Below are positions 1-5,434 of a DNA stretch of 7,876 nucleotides, piece after piece (the stretch's first letter is position 1; every line of letters starts with the position of its first letter). Under the pieces are notes generated by a model that saw only the letters and a list, made by a program, of their open reading frames with translations, ran no database searches and was not told the DNA's origin. This DNA is from Actinomycetota bacterium (lineage in GTDB: Bacteria > Actinomycetota > Thermoleophilia > Gaiellales > Gaiellaceae): the NCBI GenBank assembly GCA_013698195.1, contig JACCVK010000335.1:1-7876 (forward strand), read 5' to 3'. The position numbers and the translations under genes were made by a program.

Positions 1-56
1 AACTGGGGACCTCTCCGACCCGAACGGAGCGCGCTACCAGGCTGCGCCACACCCCG
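1..56 (-). tRNA. tRNA-Pro (anticodon CGG), 3' part cut off by window start
   Basis: Read on the minus strand from position 56, the sequence folds as a tRNA 5' portion: acceptor arm CGGGGTG, then TG, D-stem GCGC/GCGC with loop AGCCTGGTA, anticodon stem CTCCG/CGGAG with loop TTCGGGT, a five-base variable region AGGTC, and the start of the T-stem CCCAG followed by TT. The anticodon CGG lies at positions 20-22 and reads proline codon CCG. The last roughly 20 bases (rest of the T arm and the 3' acceptor strand) lie outside the window. It is divergent from the HAD gene that starts at 91. Confidence 0.93.
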
Positions 57-65
57 GGCGGGCAC

Positions 66-71
66 AGGGTA
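66..71 (-). promoter_or_regulatory. Possible -10 box of the tRNA-Pro gene
   Basis: On the minus strand TACCCT fits TANNNT and ends 9 bases before the mature tRNA 5' end, so transcription would begin a few bases upstream of it. No convincing -35 element is visible at the expected distance. Confidence 0.35.
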
Positions 72-78
72 CCGCCTC

Positions 79-84
79 TATCCT
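79..84 (+). promoter_or_regulatory. -10 box TATCCT of the HAD gene (leaderless start)
   Basis: TATCCT fits TANNNT and is separated by exactly 6 bases (CGATCC) from the GTG start at 91. The initiation site would therefore coincide with the start codon. No ribosome binding site precedes the GTG, which agrees with a leaderless transcript. The same CTATCCTCGA string recurs just before the TetR gene. Confidence 0.55.
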
Positions 85-90
85 CGATCC

Positions 91-774
91 GTGCTTCAGG
101 CCGTCTTGTTCGACGTGGACTTCACGCTCTTCCGGCCCGGTCCCGAGCTCGGGCCCGAGGGGTACCGGCGACTCGGGGAGCGGCACGGGCTCGTGCTCGA
201 TCCCGGTCGCTACGCGGAGGCGCGGCTCGCTGCCATACAGAAGCTCCAGGCCGAGCGCGACCTCGTTCACGACGAAGAGGTGTGGATTGCGTTTACCGAG
301 CACGTGATCCGCGGGATGAGCGCCGGAACCGGGGCAGGCGCGCGGGAGTGCGCGGTAGACATGGTGCGCGCGTGGGAGCGGCACGAGAACTTCTCGCTGT
401 ACGAGGACGCATTGCCCGTGCTCGCCGAGCTCCGGCGGCATGGGCTCCGGATCGGTCTCGTCTCGAACGGCCAGCGCGACCTCGATGAGTTCACCGCGCA
501 CCACAGGCTCGACGTCGACGTCGTCGTCGGCTCGAAGGCGCACGGGCGGACGAAGCCACATCCGTCGATCTTCGTCGCCGCGCTCGACGCGCTCGGCGTC
601 CGGCCTGAGCACGCTGCGATGATCGGGGACTCCTACGAGGACGACATCGAAGGCGCTCGCTCGCTCGGGATGCAGGCGATCCTGCTTGACCGTGACGGCC
701 TGCGCCCGGATGCGGAAGGACGGATCGACACCTTGCTCGCCCTACCGGCGGCGCTTGGTCTGACGGTCGCGTGA
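91..774 (+). CDS. HAD-superfamily hydrolase (phosphatase-like), C1-capped
   Basis: The 227-residue product has the four HAD motifs in order. Motif I is DVDFT, with nucleophile Asp8 and acid/base Asp10. Motif II is the Ser125 of VSNGQ, motif III is Lys155 in TKPHPSIF, and motif IV is GDSYEDD with Asp180, Asp184 and Asp185. The helical stretch between residues about 16 and 95 is the C1 cap typical of phosphoglycolate-phosphatase and YjjG-like enzymes. A cytoplasmic Mg-dependent phosphatase acting on a small metabolite is expected; the substrate cannot be read from the sequence. Phe11 replaces the common Gly of DxDGT. The GTG at 91 is chosen because motif I begins only seven codons later and a -10 box sits 6 bases upstream. 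It is convergent with the racemase-like gene and seems unrelated to the acyl-CoA locus. Confidence 0.9.
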   Translation: MLQAVLFDVDFTLFRPGPELGPEGYRRLGERHGLVLDPGRYAEARLAAIQKLQAERDLVHDEEVWIAFTEHVIRGMSAGTGAGARECAVDMVRAWERHENFSLYEDALPVLAELRRHGLRIGLVSNGQRDLDEFTAHHRLDVDVVVGSKAHGRTKPHPSIFVAALDALGVRPEHAAMIGDSYEDDIEGARSLGMQAILLDRDGLRPDAEGRIDTLLALPAALGLTVA

Positions 775-780
775 CCCCGC

Positions 781-808
781 TTGGGCCGAGAACGATAACC
801 CGGCTCAG
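781..808. terminator. Weak hairpin between convergent stop codons
   Basis: TTGGGCCG (781-788) can pair with CGGCTCAG (801-808), including two G-U pairs, around a 12-base loop. It lies almost exactly between the HAD stop (772-774) and the racemase-like stop (805-807), where a shared terminator would be expected. There is no U-tract on either strand, so an intrinsic terminator is only a possibility. Confidence 0.25.
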
Positions 809-1767
809 CCGAGGCCGAGCTCGCGTCGCCAGGTATCGGTGTGCTCGCCGAGCTCGGGCACGATGCCTGTCGGCTCGAGCGCGAACTCGGCCGCCGCCTC
901 CTCGAGCGTCGCGACCGGGCCGACGCACGCGTCCTCGCCCGCGAACAGCTCGAGCCACTCGGCGAGCGTCCGTCTCGCGAAGACGCTCGCGAGCTCTTCC
1001 GCCAATGTCTCCTGCTCGGGCGCGTATTGTCGCTCGGCGAGATCTGCGCGGCCGATGACCGCGCACAATCGTGTGAAGAACTTCTCCTCGAGCGCGCCGA
1101 CGGTCAGCAGCCGGGTATCCGCACACTCATAGACCCGGTAGCAGGCGAGAGCGCCCGTGAGCATGCGTGGCACCGGGTCGCCGTCGAGTCGGTGGCTCAC
1201 GAGGTCATGCGAGCCATGTGTCATCGATACGACGATCCGTGCGCCGGCTCCCGTCCGCTCGCGCTCCAGCAGCGCCGCGAGCACGCGTGTTACCGCGCCG
1301 AGCGCACCGGCGGCTAGGTCGGCGGCTTGGATCTCCGGTAGCCCGGGTGCGGTGTCAGCGAGCGCGCCTGCCCAGCCGAGGTAGTTCAGGTCATGACCGG
1401 CCCGTGCGGCGTGGTGACCAGAGGAGCCGAAGCCGGTTATCGAGCAGTAAACCGTCCGTTCCGAGACGTCGTCGGGGCCGATGCCGAGCTTGGCCGCGAC
1501 GCCTGGACGAAACCCCTCGAGCACGACGTCTGCCCGGGCGCAGAGCAACCTCGCGAGCTCCGGATCGGCCTTGAGGTCGCAGACGACCGACTCGCTGCCT
1601 GCACGCAAGCGAGCGTCCCAGCCCGCTGCCGTTCGCCGCAGGGGATCGCCGTCGAGCGGCTCCACCCGGACGACGCGCGCGCCGAGCCGCAGGAGCTCCC
1701 GACTAGCGTACGCACCGGGCAGGTAGCGGGTGAAGTCGGCGACCAGGATGCCTGCGAGCGGTTGCAC
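805..1767 (-). CDS. CaiB/BaiF-family protein, alpha-methylacyl-CoA racemase-like
   Basis: This 320-residue protein starts with the family signature DFTRYLPGAYASRELLRLGA followed by VVRVEPLDGDPLRR. It keeps the residues that are catalytic in the racemase subfamily: His125 in AGHDLNY, Asp150 in QAADLAAG and Glu227 in GALEEKFF. These match His, Asp and Glu of mycobacterial MCR and human AMACR. The expected reaction is epimerisation of 2-methylacyl-CoA thioesters, making (2S) forms usable by acyl-CoA dehydrogenases; CoA transfer is the family alternative. The protein is shorter than racemases of about 360-380 residues. It has little between PVATLEEA near residue 290 and the end GEHTDTWRRELG, so a C-terminal loop seems reduced. 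The GTG at 1767 is used because the core motif begins about ten codons later. It is divergent from the TetR gene, which suggests linked control. Confidence 0.87.
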   Translation of the reverse strand: MQPLAGILVADFTRYLPGAYASRELLRLGARVVRVEPLDGDPLRRTAAGWDARLRAGSESVVCDLKADPELARLLCARADVVLEGFRPGVAAKLGIGPDDVSERTVYCSITGFGSSGHHAARAGHDLNYLGWAGALADTAPGLPEIQAADLAAGALGAVTRVLAALLERERTGAGARIVVSMTHGSHDLVSHRLDGDPVPRMLTGALACYRVYECADTRLLTVGALEEKFFTRLCAVIGRADLAERQYAPEQETLAEELASVFARRTLAEWLELFAGEDACVGPVATLEEAAAEFALEPTGIVPELGEHTDTWRRELGLG

Positions 1768-1775
1768 GCGCGCTG

Positions 1776-1781
1776 ACCCTA
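1776..1781 (-). promoter_or_regulatory. -10 box TAGGGT of the racemase-like gene
   Basis: On the minus strand TAGGGT fits TANNNT and ends 8 bases before the GTG start at 1767. This predicts a leaderless or nearly leaderless transcript, and no ribosome binding site is visible. Only five bases separate it from the oppositely oriented -10 box of the TetR gene. Confidence 0.45.
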
Positions 1782-1786
1782 TCTTC

Positions 1787-1792
1787 TATCCT
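1787..1792 (+). promoter_or_regulatory. -10 box TATCCT of the TetR-type regulator
   Basis: TATCCT fits TANNNT and is followed by 7 bases and then the TTG start at 1800. This supports the TTG as a leaderless start in a place with no ribosome binding site. It is back-to-back with the racemase-like -10 box. Confidence 0.5.
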
Positions 1793-1810
1793 CGAGTCGT
1801 TGACTACTCG
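1793..1810. promoter_or_regulatory. Imperfect palindrome over the TetR start (candidate autoregulatory operator)
   Basis: CGAGTCGTTGACTACTCG reads the same on both strands at 14 of 18 positions, with perfect CGAGT/ACTCG arms. It begins immediately after the TetR -10 box and is centred on the TTG start codon and predicted transcription start. A TetR-family protein bound here would block its own promoter. Low-complexity chance symmetry cannot be excluded. Confidence 0.35.
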
Positions 1811-2396
1811 TTCAATAGCCTCGGAGGAGAAGCGGAAGCTCATTCTCGACGCCGCAGTCCGGGTGTTCGCCCGCGGCGGCTACCACGGCTCGCGAGTCGG
1901 GGACATCGCAGAGGAAGCCGGCATCGCGCACGGGTTGCTCTACCACTATTTCGAGTCGAAAGAGGCGGTGCTGCACGCGGTCTTCCGCGAGAACTGGGGC
2001 GAGCTGCTCGGCCGTTTCCGCGAGGTCGAGGTCGCCGAAGGGCCGGCCGGCGACAAGCTCGCGGGCATCGCGAAGATCCTCCTGCGCACGTGGCGCAACG
2101 ACCCCGCGCTCGTCACGGTCATGGTGCGCGAGGTCGCGCGGAGCCCTCATCTGCAAGAGCAGGTGGACGAGGTGGGTGAGGCGTTCGCGATCCTCCAGCG
2201 TGTCGTCGAGCAGGGCCAGGCGGAAGGTGCGGTACGGCGAGATCTCGACCCGCGGCTCGTGAGCTGGATCGTCTACGGCGGCCTCGAGGAGTTGCTCACC
2301 GGCTGGGCGCTCGGCCAGCTCCCGGACGGGGAGGAGGAGGTCGCGCGCGCCGAGCAGACTGCGATCGAGATCGCACTCCACGGCCTGAGTGCCTAG
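1800..2396 (+). CDS. TetR-family regulator, FadR/YsiA-like
   Basis: The 198-residue protein has a TetR N-terminal domain. Helix 1 starts at KRKLILDAAVRVFARGGY (11-28), and the helix-turn-helix runs over about residues 32-52, ending in the recognition segment AGIAHGLLYHYFESKE. The C-terminal half, notably RDLDPRLVSWIVYGGLEEL and the following TGWALG, follows the pattern of Bacillus FadR (YsiA), a repressor of fatty-acid degradation genes released by long-chain acyl-CoA. The acyl-CoA ligand is inferred from this resemblance and from the dehydrogenase, racemase and SDR neighbours. The start must be the TTG at 1800, because the next in-frame start codon falls inside the DNA-binding domain. Its TAG stop overlaps the -10 box of the cupin gene. 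Confidence 0.9.
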   Translation: MTTRSIASEEKRKLILDAAVRVFARGGYHGSRVGDIAEEAGIAHGLLYHYFESKEAVLHAVFRENWGELLGRFREVEVAEGPAGDKLAGIAKILLRTWRNDPALVTVMVREVARSPHLQEQVDEVGEAFAILQRVVEQGQAEGAVRRDLDPRLVSWIVYGGLEELLTGWALGQLPDGEEEVARAEQTAIEIALHGLSA

Positions 2397-2399
2397 GCT
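2394..2399 (+). promoter_or_regulatory. -10 box TAGGCT of the cupin gene
   Basis: TAGGCT fits TANNNT and is followed by 6 bases and a GTG at 2406. The box starts within the TAG stop codon of the TetR gene. Its spacing marks 2406 as the intended start of the cupin gene, although that GTG is now out of frame. Confidence 0.45.
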
Positions 2400-2405
2400 G
2401 TTTCC

Positions 2406-2869
2406 GTGATGTATTCAACCTCAATGGCGACGAGTGGGATCGGGTCGAGGACCGCGAGGGCTGGCGCTCGAAGGACGCGTGGGTCGGCGCGCGGCTCAAC
2501 TCGGAGCTGATCGGCGGCAGCCTGTACGAGCTGGAGCCCGGCGATCGTCTTTGGCCGTACCACACGCACCACGCGAACGAGGAATGGCTCCTCGTCGTGC
2601 GCGGGCGACCGACACTCCGGTCGGCCGATAGCGAGCAGGATCTCGAAGAGGGCGACGTGGTCTGCTTCCGGCGAGGGAAGGACGGGTTCCATCAGATCCT
2701 GAACCGCACGGACTCGCCGATTCGCGTCTTCATGATCTCGACGCTCAACAAGCCCGACATCGTCGAGTACCCGGATAGCGGAAAGATTGGCGCGCGCAGC
2801 GTCGCGGGGGAGCGCATTCTCTTGAGCCGGCCCGGGCCGATCCTCGAGTACTGGGACGGCGAGGACTAG
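2406..2869 (+). CDS. Single-domain cupin protein, start shifted by an apparent one-base deletion
   Basis: The frame read from GAT at 2408 to the TAG at 2867-2869 gives 153 residues beginning DVFNLNGDEWD. It has both cupin motifs. Motif 1 runs from PGDRLWPYHTHHANEEW, with His52, His54 and Glu58 or Glu59 as metal ligands (numbered from Asp at 2408). Motif 2 is GDVVCFRRGKDGFHQILN, with His95; the usual Pro is Arg. The tail EYPDSGKIGA and EYWDGED is typical of a short actinobacterial cupin group of unknown substrate. No ATG, GTG or TTG exists in this frame before GTG at 2597, which would remove motif 1. A GTG at 2406 lies at leaderless spacing from TAGGCT, but its G overlaps codon GAT: one extra G would restore GTG-GAT-GTA. 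A sequencing error or a recent frameshift fits. The coordinates therefore do not span whole codons. Confidence 0.75.
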
Positions 2870-2881
2870 CGCGGTCCGCGC
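2869..2881. terminator. GC-rich hairpin between convergent cupin and dehydrogenase genes
   Basis: GCGCGGTCCGCGC is a perfect symmetric repeat around a central T that could form a 5-bp stem with a 3-base loop in the 22-bp gap between the two stop codons. It lacks a U-tract and may be a coincidence of GC-rich sequence. Confidence 0.2.
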
Positions 2882-2891
2882 GACGCTCGCC

Positions 2892-4082
2892 CTAGCGGAA
2901 CGCGTTCTCGCCGGTGAGCGCCTGGCCGACGACGAGCGTGTGCACCTCGTGTGTTCCCTCGTACGTGAGAACCGACTCGAGGTTGTTCACGTGCCGGATG
3001 ACCGGGTACTCGAGCGTGACGCCGTTCGCCCCCAGGATCGTGCGTGCGGACCTTGCGACCTCGATCGCGCCGCGGACGTTGCCCATCTTTCCGAGGCTCA
3101 CGTGCTCGGGCCGGAGGGTGCCTGCGTCCTTCATCCGCCCGAGGTGGAGGGCGACCAGCGATCCGCGGTTCAGCTCGAGTGCCATCTCCGCGAGTTTCTG
3201 CTGCGTGAGCTGGTAGCCCGCGATCGGCTTGCCGAAGACGATTCGCTCCTTCGCATAGTCGAGCGCCGACTCGAAGCACGCTCGCCCCGACCCGACGGCG
3301 CCCCACACGATCCCAAAGCGTGCTTCGTTGAGGCAGGAGAGCGGACCGCGGAGCGTTGTCGCCTCTGGCAGAACGCTCTCGTCCGGAACGCGGACGTCCT
3401 GAAAGACGAGCTCCGAGGTCACCGAGGCACGCAGCGAGAGCTTCTTGTGGATCTCGGGTGCGGAGAATCCCGGCATGCCCTTCTCGACGATGAAGCCCCG
3501 GATCGCCCCGTCGTCGGTCCGTGCCCAGACGATCGCGATGTCGGCAATCGTCCCGTTGGTGATCCACATCTTCGCGCCGTTCAGGATCCAGTCGGAGCCG
3601 TCGCGCCGCGCATGGGTGCGCATCGCTCCCGGGTCGGAGCCCGCGTCCGGCTCTGTCAGCCCGAAGCAGCCGATCACCTCGCCCGCGTGCATCGCCGGCA
3701 GCCAACGCTCTTTCTGCTCCTCGGAGCCAAAGCGCCAGATCGGGAACATGGCGAGTGAGCCCTGCACCGAGACGGCGCTGCGAACGCCTGCGTCGCCCGC
3801 CTCGAGCTCCATGCAGGTGAGGCCGTAAGCGACCGAGCTCGCACCGGGGAGGCCGTACCCGTCGAGATGCATCCCGTAGAGGCCGAGCTTCGCGAGCTCG
3901 GCCAGGAGCTCTCGCGGGAAGATCCCCTGCTCGAACCAATCGCCGACGTCTGGTAGCACATGCTCGCGCACGAACTGGCGCACGCTGTCGCGGATCGCCT
4001 TCTCCTCGTCCTCGAGGAGGGCGTCGAGCGCGAGGAAGTCCAGCGGGTCTAGCGCCTGCGGCTCCGTTGTGGTCATCGCCAT
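2892..4082 (-). CDS. gcdH: Acyl-CoA dehydrogenase, glutaryl-CoA dehydrogenase-like
   Basis: Read from the ATG at 4082 this is a 396-residue FAD-dependent acyl-CoA dehydrogenase. The FAD/substrate motif CFGLTEPDAGSDP is near residues 139-151, and the catalytic base Glu375 sits in TYEGTHEVH. Glutaryl-CoA dehydrogenase hallmarks are ARTILGANGVTLEYPVIRH, NNLESVLTYEGTHEVHTL and SLRASVTSELVF. ELEAGDAGVRSAVSVQ keeps counterparts of human GCDH Glu87, Arg94, Ser95 and Val99, which surround the substrate carboxylate; here they are Glu94, Arg101, Ser102 and Val106. Conversion of glutaryl-CoA to crotonyl-CoA with ETF as acceptor is the likely reaction, but related dicarboxylyl-CoA substrates are possible. 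An upstream ATG at 4169 is in frame, but it would add 29 atypical residues and run through the operator, so 4082 is preferred; 4076 is an alternative. It is divergent from the second dehydrogenase. Confidence 0.88.
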   Translation of the reverse strand: MAMTTTEPQALDPLDFLALDALLEDEEKAIRDSVRQFVREHVLPDVGDWFEQGIFPRELLAELAKLGLYGMHLDGYGLPGASSVAYGLTCMELEAGDAGVRSAVSVQGSLAMFPIWRFGSEEQKERWLPAMHAGEVIGCFGLTEPDAGSDPGAMRTHARRDGSDWILNGAKMWITNGTIADIAIVWARTDDGAIRGFIVEKGMPGFSAPEIHKKLSLRASVTSELVFQDVRVPDESVLPEATTLRGPLSCLNEARFGIVWGAVGSGRACFESALDYAKERIVFGKPIAGYQLTQQKLAEMALELNRGSLVALHLGRMKDAGTLRPEHVSLGKMGNVRGAIEVARSARTILGANGVTLEYPVIRHVNNLESVLTYEGTHEVHTLVVGQALTGENAFR

Positions 4083-4090
4083 GCGCACAC

Positions 4091-4096
4091 ATCCTA
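4091..4096 (-). promoter_or_regulatory. -10 box TAGGAT of the gcdH-like gene
   Basis: On the minus strand TAGGAT fits TANNNT and ends 8 bases before the ATG at 4082, again close to leaderless spacing. This supports 4082 rather than the upstream in-frame ATG. No -35 match is evident. Confidence 0.42.
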
Positions 4097-4122
4097 CGGC
4101 CGAGCGCGGGCGGCTCCTCGTC

Positions 4123-4151
4123 TTGACCGCGCCAAGGTGTCCCCGTACTGT
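4123..4151 (+). promoter_or_regulatory. Sigma-70-type promoter of the medium-chain-type dehydrogenase
   Basis: A -35 TTGACC (4123-4128) and a -10 TACTGT (4146-4151) are separated by exactly 17 bp. This is the only gene in the window with a clear -35 element. The predicted transcription start near 4158 falls inside the palindrome at 4155-4168 and gives a 5' leader of about 60 bases. Confidence 0.5.
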
Positions 4152-4154
4152 TAC

Positions 4155-4168
4155 TGACTGACCAGTCA
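4155..4168. promoter_or_regulatory. Palindromic operator TGACTG-AC-CAGTCA
   Basis: This is a perfect 6-2-6 inverted repeat covering the predicted transcription start of the plus-strand dehydrogenase gene and lying 59-72 bp upstream of the gcdH-like -10 box. Its size and form suit a TetR-family dimer and recall Bacillus FadR boxes (TGAATGA with an inverted partner). The FadR-like regulator encoded at 1800-2396 is the obvious candidate ligand, by inference. Confidence 0.55.
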
Positions 4169-4204
4169 ATCGAGGCCGGTCAATCGAGGCCAGTCAATCG
4201 GGGC
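4163..4204 (+). repeat. Three tandem 14-bp repeats
   Basis: The units are CAGTCAATCGAGGC (4163-4176), CGGTCAATCGAGGC (4177-4190) and CAGTCAATCGGGGC (4191-4204). Units 2 and 3 each differ from unit 1 at one base. The first six bases of unit 1 are the right arm of the palindrome, so units 2 and 3 repeat that half-site at 14-bp steps. The array lies in the predicted 5' leader of the plus-strand dehydrogenase gene. Confidence 0.9.
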
Positions 4205-4217
4205 AGAGAGCTGCGGC

Positions 4218-5408
4218 ATGACGACAACGATGGAGGCTGCAATCGCGGCGGGTGTCTCGTTCGCGCTGACGCCTGAACAGTGCGAGCTTCGAGACCTGAC
4301 GCGGGAATTCGCGGAACGGGAGATCCGTCCCAGGGCTGCGGAGTACGACGAGCACCAGACGCATCCAGCGGACGTGATCGCCACGGCTCACGAGCTCGGC
4401 CTGGTGAACGCGCACATCCCCGAGGAGTTCGGCGGGGCCGGGCTGACGGTCTTCGAGGGCATGCTGATGTGCGAGGAGCTCGCGCGGGGCTGCTCCGGGA
4501 TGGCCACGGCGATCGCCGCGAACTCTCTGGGCTCCGTCCCCGTCGTCCTCGCAGGCTCGGACGAGCAGAGGCGGACGTGGCTGCCGCCGTTGCTCGACGC
4601 GCCGATTCTGTGCTCGTTTGCGCTCACCGAGCCGGACGCAGGCTCGGATGCGGCGCGCATCAAGACGACGGCGGAGCGCCGGGGCGACGAGTACGTCCTG
4701 AACGGCTCGAAGATGTTCATCACGAACGCCGGCCACGCCTCGTGGTCCGTCGTCTTCGCGTCGACCGATCGCTCGCAGGGGCATAGGGGCCTGTCCGCGT
4801 TCGTCGTGCCGATGGACTCGGAGGGCGTCTCGGTCGAGAAGCATCTCGACAAGATGGGGCAGCGCTCGACGGATACGTCTGCGTTCGCCCTGACCGACGT
4901 CGTGGTACCGGTCGCGAACCGACTCGGCGGTGAAGGCGACGGCTTCAAGATCGCGATGCAGACGCTCGACATGACTCGTCCTGGAACTGCAGCGAGCGCG
5001 GTCGGAGTCGCCCAAGCGGCGTACGAGTACTCCGTGGAGTACGCGAAGCAGCGGGTCACGTTCGACGTGCCGATCGCGATGCACCAGGGAGTGAACTTTC
5101 TCATCGCGGACATGGCGACGGAGACCGAAGCTGCCCGCCTGCTCACCTGGCAGGCGGCGTGGATGCTCGACGCCGGATACGGGCGCAAGGCGGCGCTCTA
5201 CTCGTCGTTCGCGAAGCGGTTCTCGGCGGACACGGCGATGAAGGTGACGACCGACGCCGTCCAGGTCTTCGGCGGATACGGCTACATCAAGGAGTACCCG
5301 GTCGAGAAGCTCATGCGCGACGCGAAGCTCTTCCAGATCTACGAGGGGACCTCGCAGATCCAGCGGCTCGTGATCGCGAAGGAGATCTTCCTGCCGCGCG
5401 ACGACTGA
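4218..5408 (+). CDS. Acyl-CoA dehydrogenase, medium/short-chain type
   Basis: This 396-residue enzyme resembles mitochondrial medium-chain and bacterial short/medium-chain acyl-CoA dehydrogenases. An N-terminal helical domain (about 18-130) is followed by the FAD-binding strand segment FALTEPDAGSDA (134-145) and FITN (167-170). The C-terminal helical domain has DMTRPGTAASAVGVAQAA, QVFGGYGYIKEYPVEKLMRD and the catalytic base Glu376 in IYEGTSQIQR. It should oxidise a saturated acyl-CoA to the trans-2-enoyl-CoA with electrons going to ETF. Position 283 is Asp in RVTFDVPI, where the family usually has Gly (RxTFG). The ATG at 4218 is preceded by a weak purine-rich site AGAGAG at 4205-4210, seven bases away, which fits a leadered message. 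It is divergent from the gcdH-like gene and followed after 26 bp by the SDR gene. Confidence 0.92.
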   Translation: MTTTMEAAIAAGVSFALTPEQCELRDLTREFAEREIRPRAAEYDEHQTHPADVIATAHELGLVNAHIPEEFGGAGLTVFEGMLMCEELARGCSGMATAIAANSLGSVPVVLAGSDEQRRTWLPPLLDAPILCSFALTEPDAGSDAARIKTTAERRGDEYVLNGSKMFITNAGHASWSVVFASTDRSQGHRGLSAFVVPMDSEGVSVEKHLDKMGQRSTDTSAFALTDVVVPVANRLGGEGDGFKIAMQTLDMTRPGTAASAVGVAQAAYEYSVEYAKQRVTFDVPIAMHQGVNFLIADMATETEAARLLTWQAAWMLDAGYGRKAALYSSFAKRFSADTAMKVTTDAVQVFGGYGYIKEYPVEKLMRDAKLFQIYEGTSQIQRLVIAKEIFLPRDD

Positions 5409-5422
5409 GGTCGCGCGGCGGT

Positions 5423-5428
5423 TAGGGT
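5423..5428 (+). promoter_or_regulatory. -10 box TAGGGT of the SDR gene
   Basis: TAGGGT fits TANNNT and is followed by 6 bases (CCTCCG) and the GTG start at 5435. It lies in the 26-bp gap after the dehydrogenase stop, so the SDR gene may have its own leaderless transcript in addition to read-through. Confidence 0.5.
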
Positions 5429-5434
5429 CCTCCG

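Noticed and set aside
491..1126. An Arg-rich minus-strand frame spanning the HAD end and racemase end
   Set aside because: It has a low-complexity Arg/Ala composition and overlaps two well-supported genes in other frames.
2597..2869. Cupin gene starting at the GTG at 2597
   Set aside because: It would remove the HxH and Glu metal ligands of cupin motif 1, which are clearly encoded upstream in the same frame.
2866..4092. A long minus-strand frame overlapping the gcdH-like gene in another register
   Set aside because: The translation is Arg-rich and featureless, while the neighbouring register gives a complete acyl-CoA dehydrogenase.
4083..4169. N-terminal extension of the gcdH-like protein from an ATG at 4169
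   Set aside because: The 29 added residues do not look like the family, would cover the promoter and operator of the divergent gene, and 4082 has its own -10 box at near-leaderless spacing.
4163..4204. The tandem repeats as a CRISPR or integration site
   Set aside because: The units are directly adjacent 14-mers with no spacers, and no cas, integrase or transposase gene is near.
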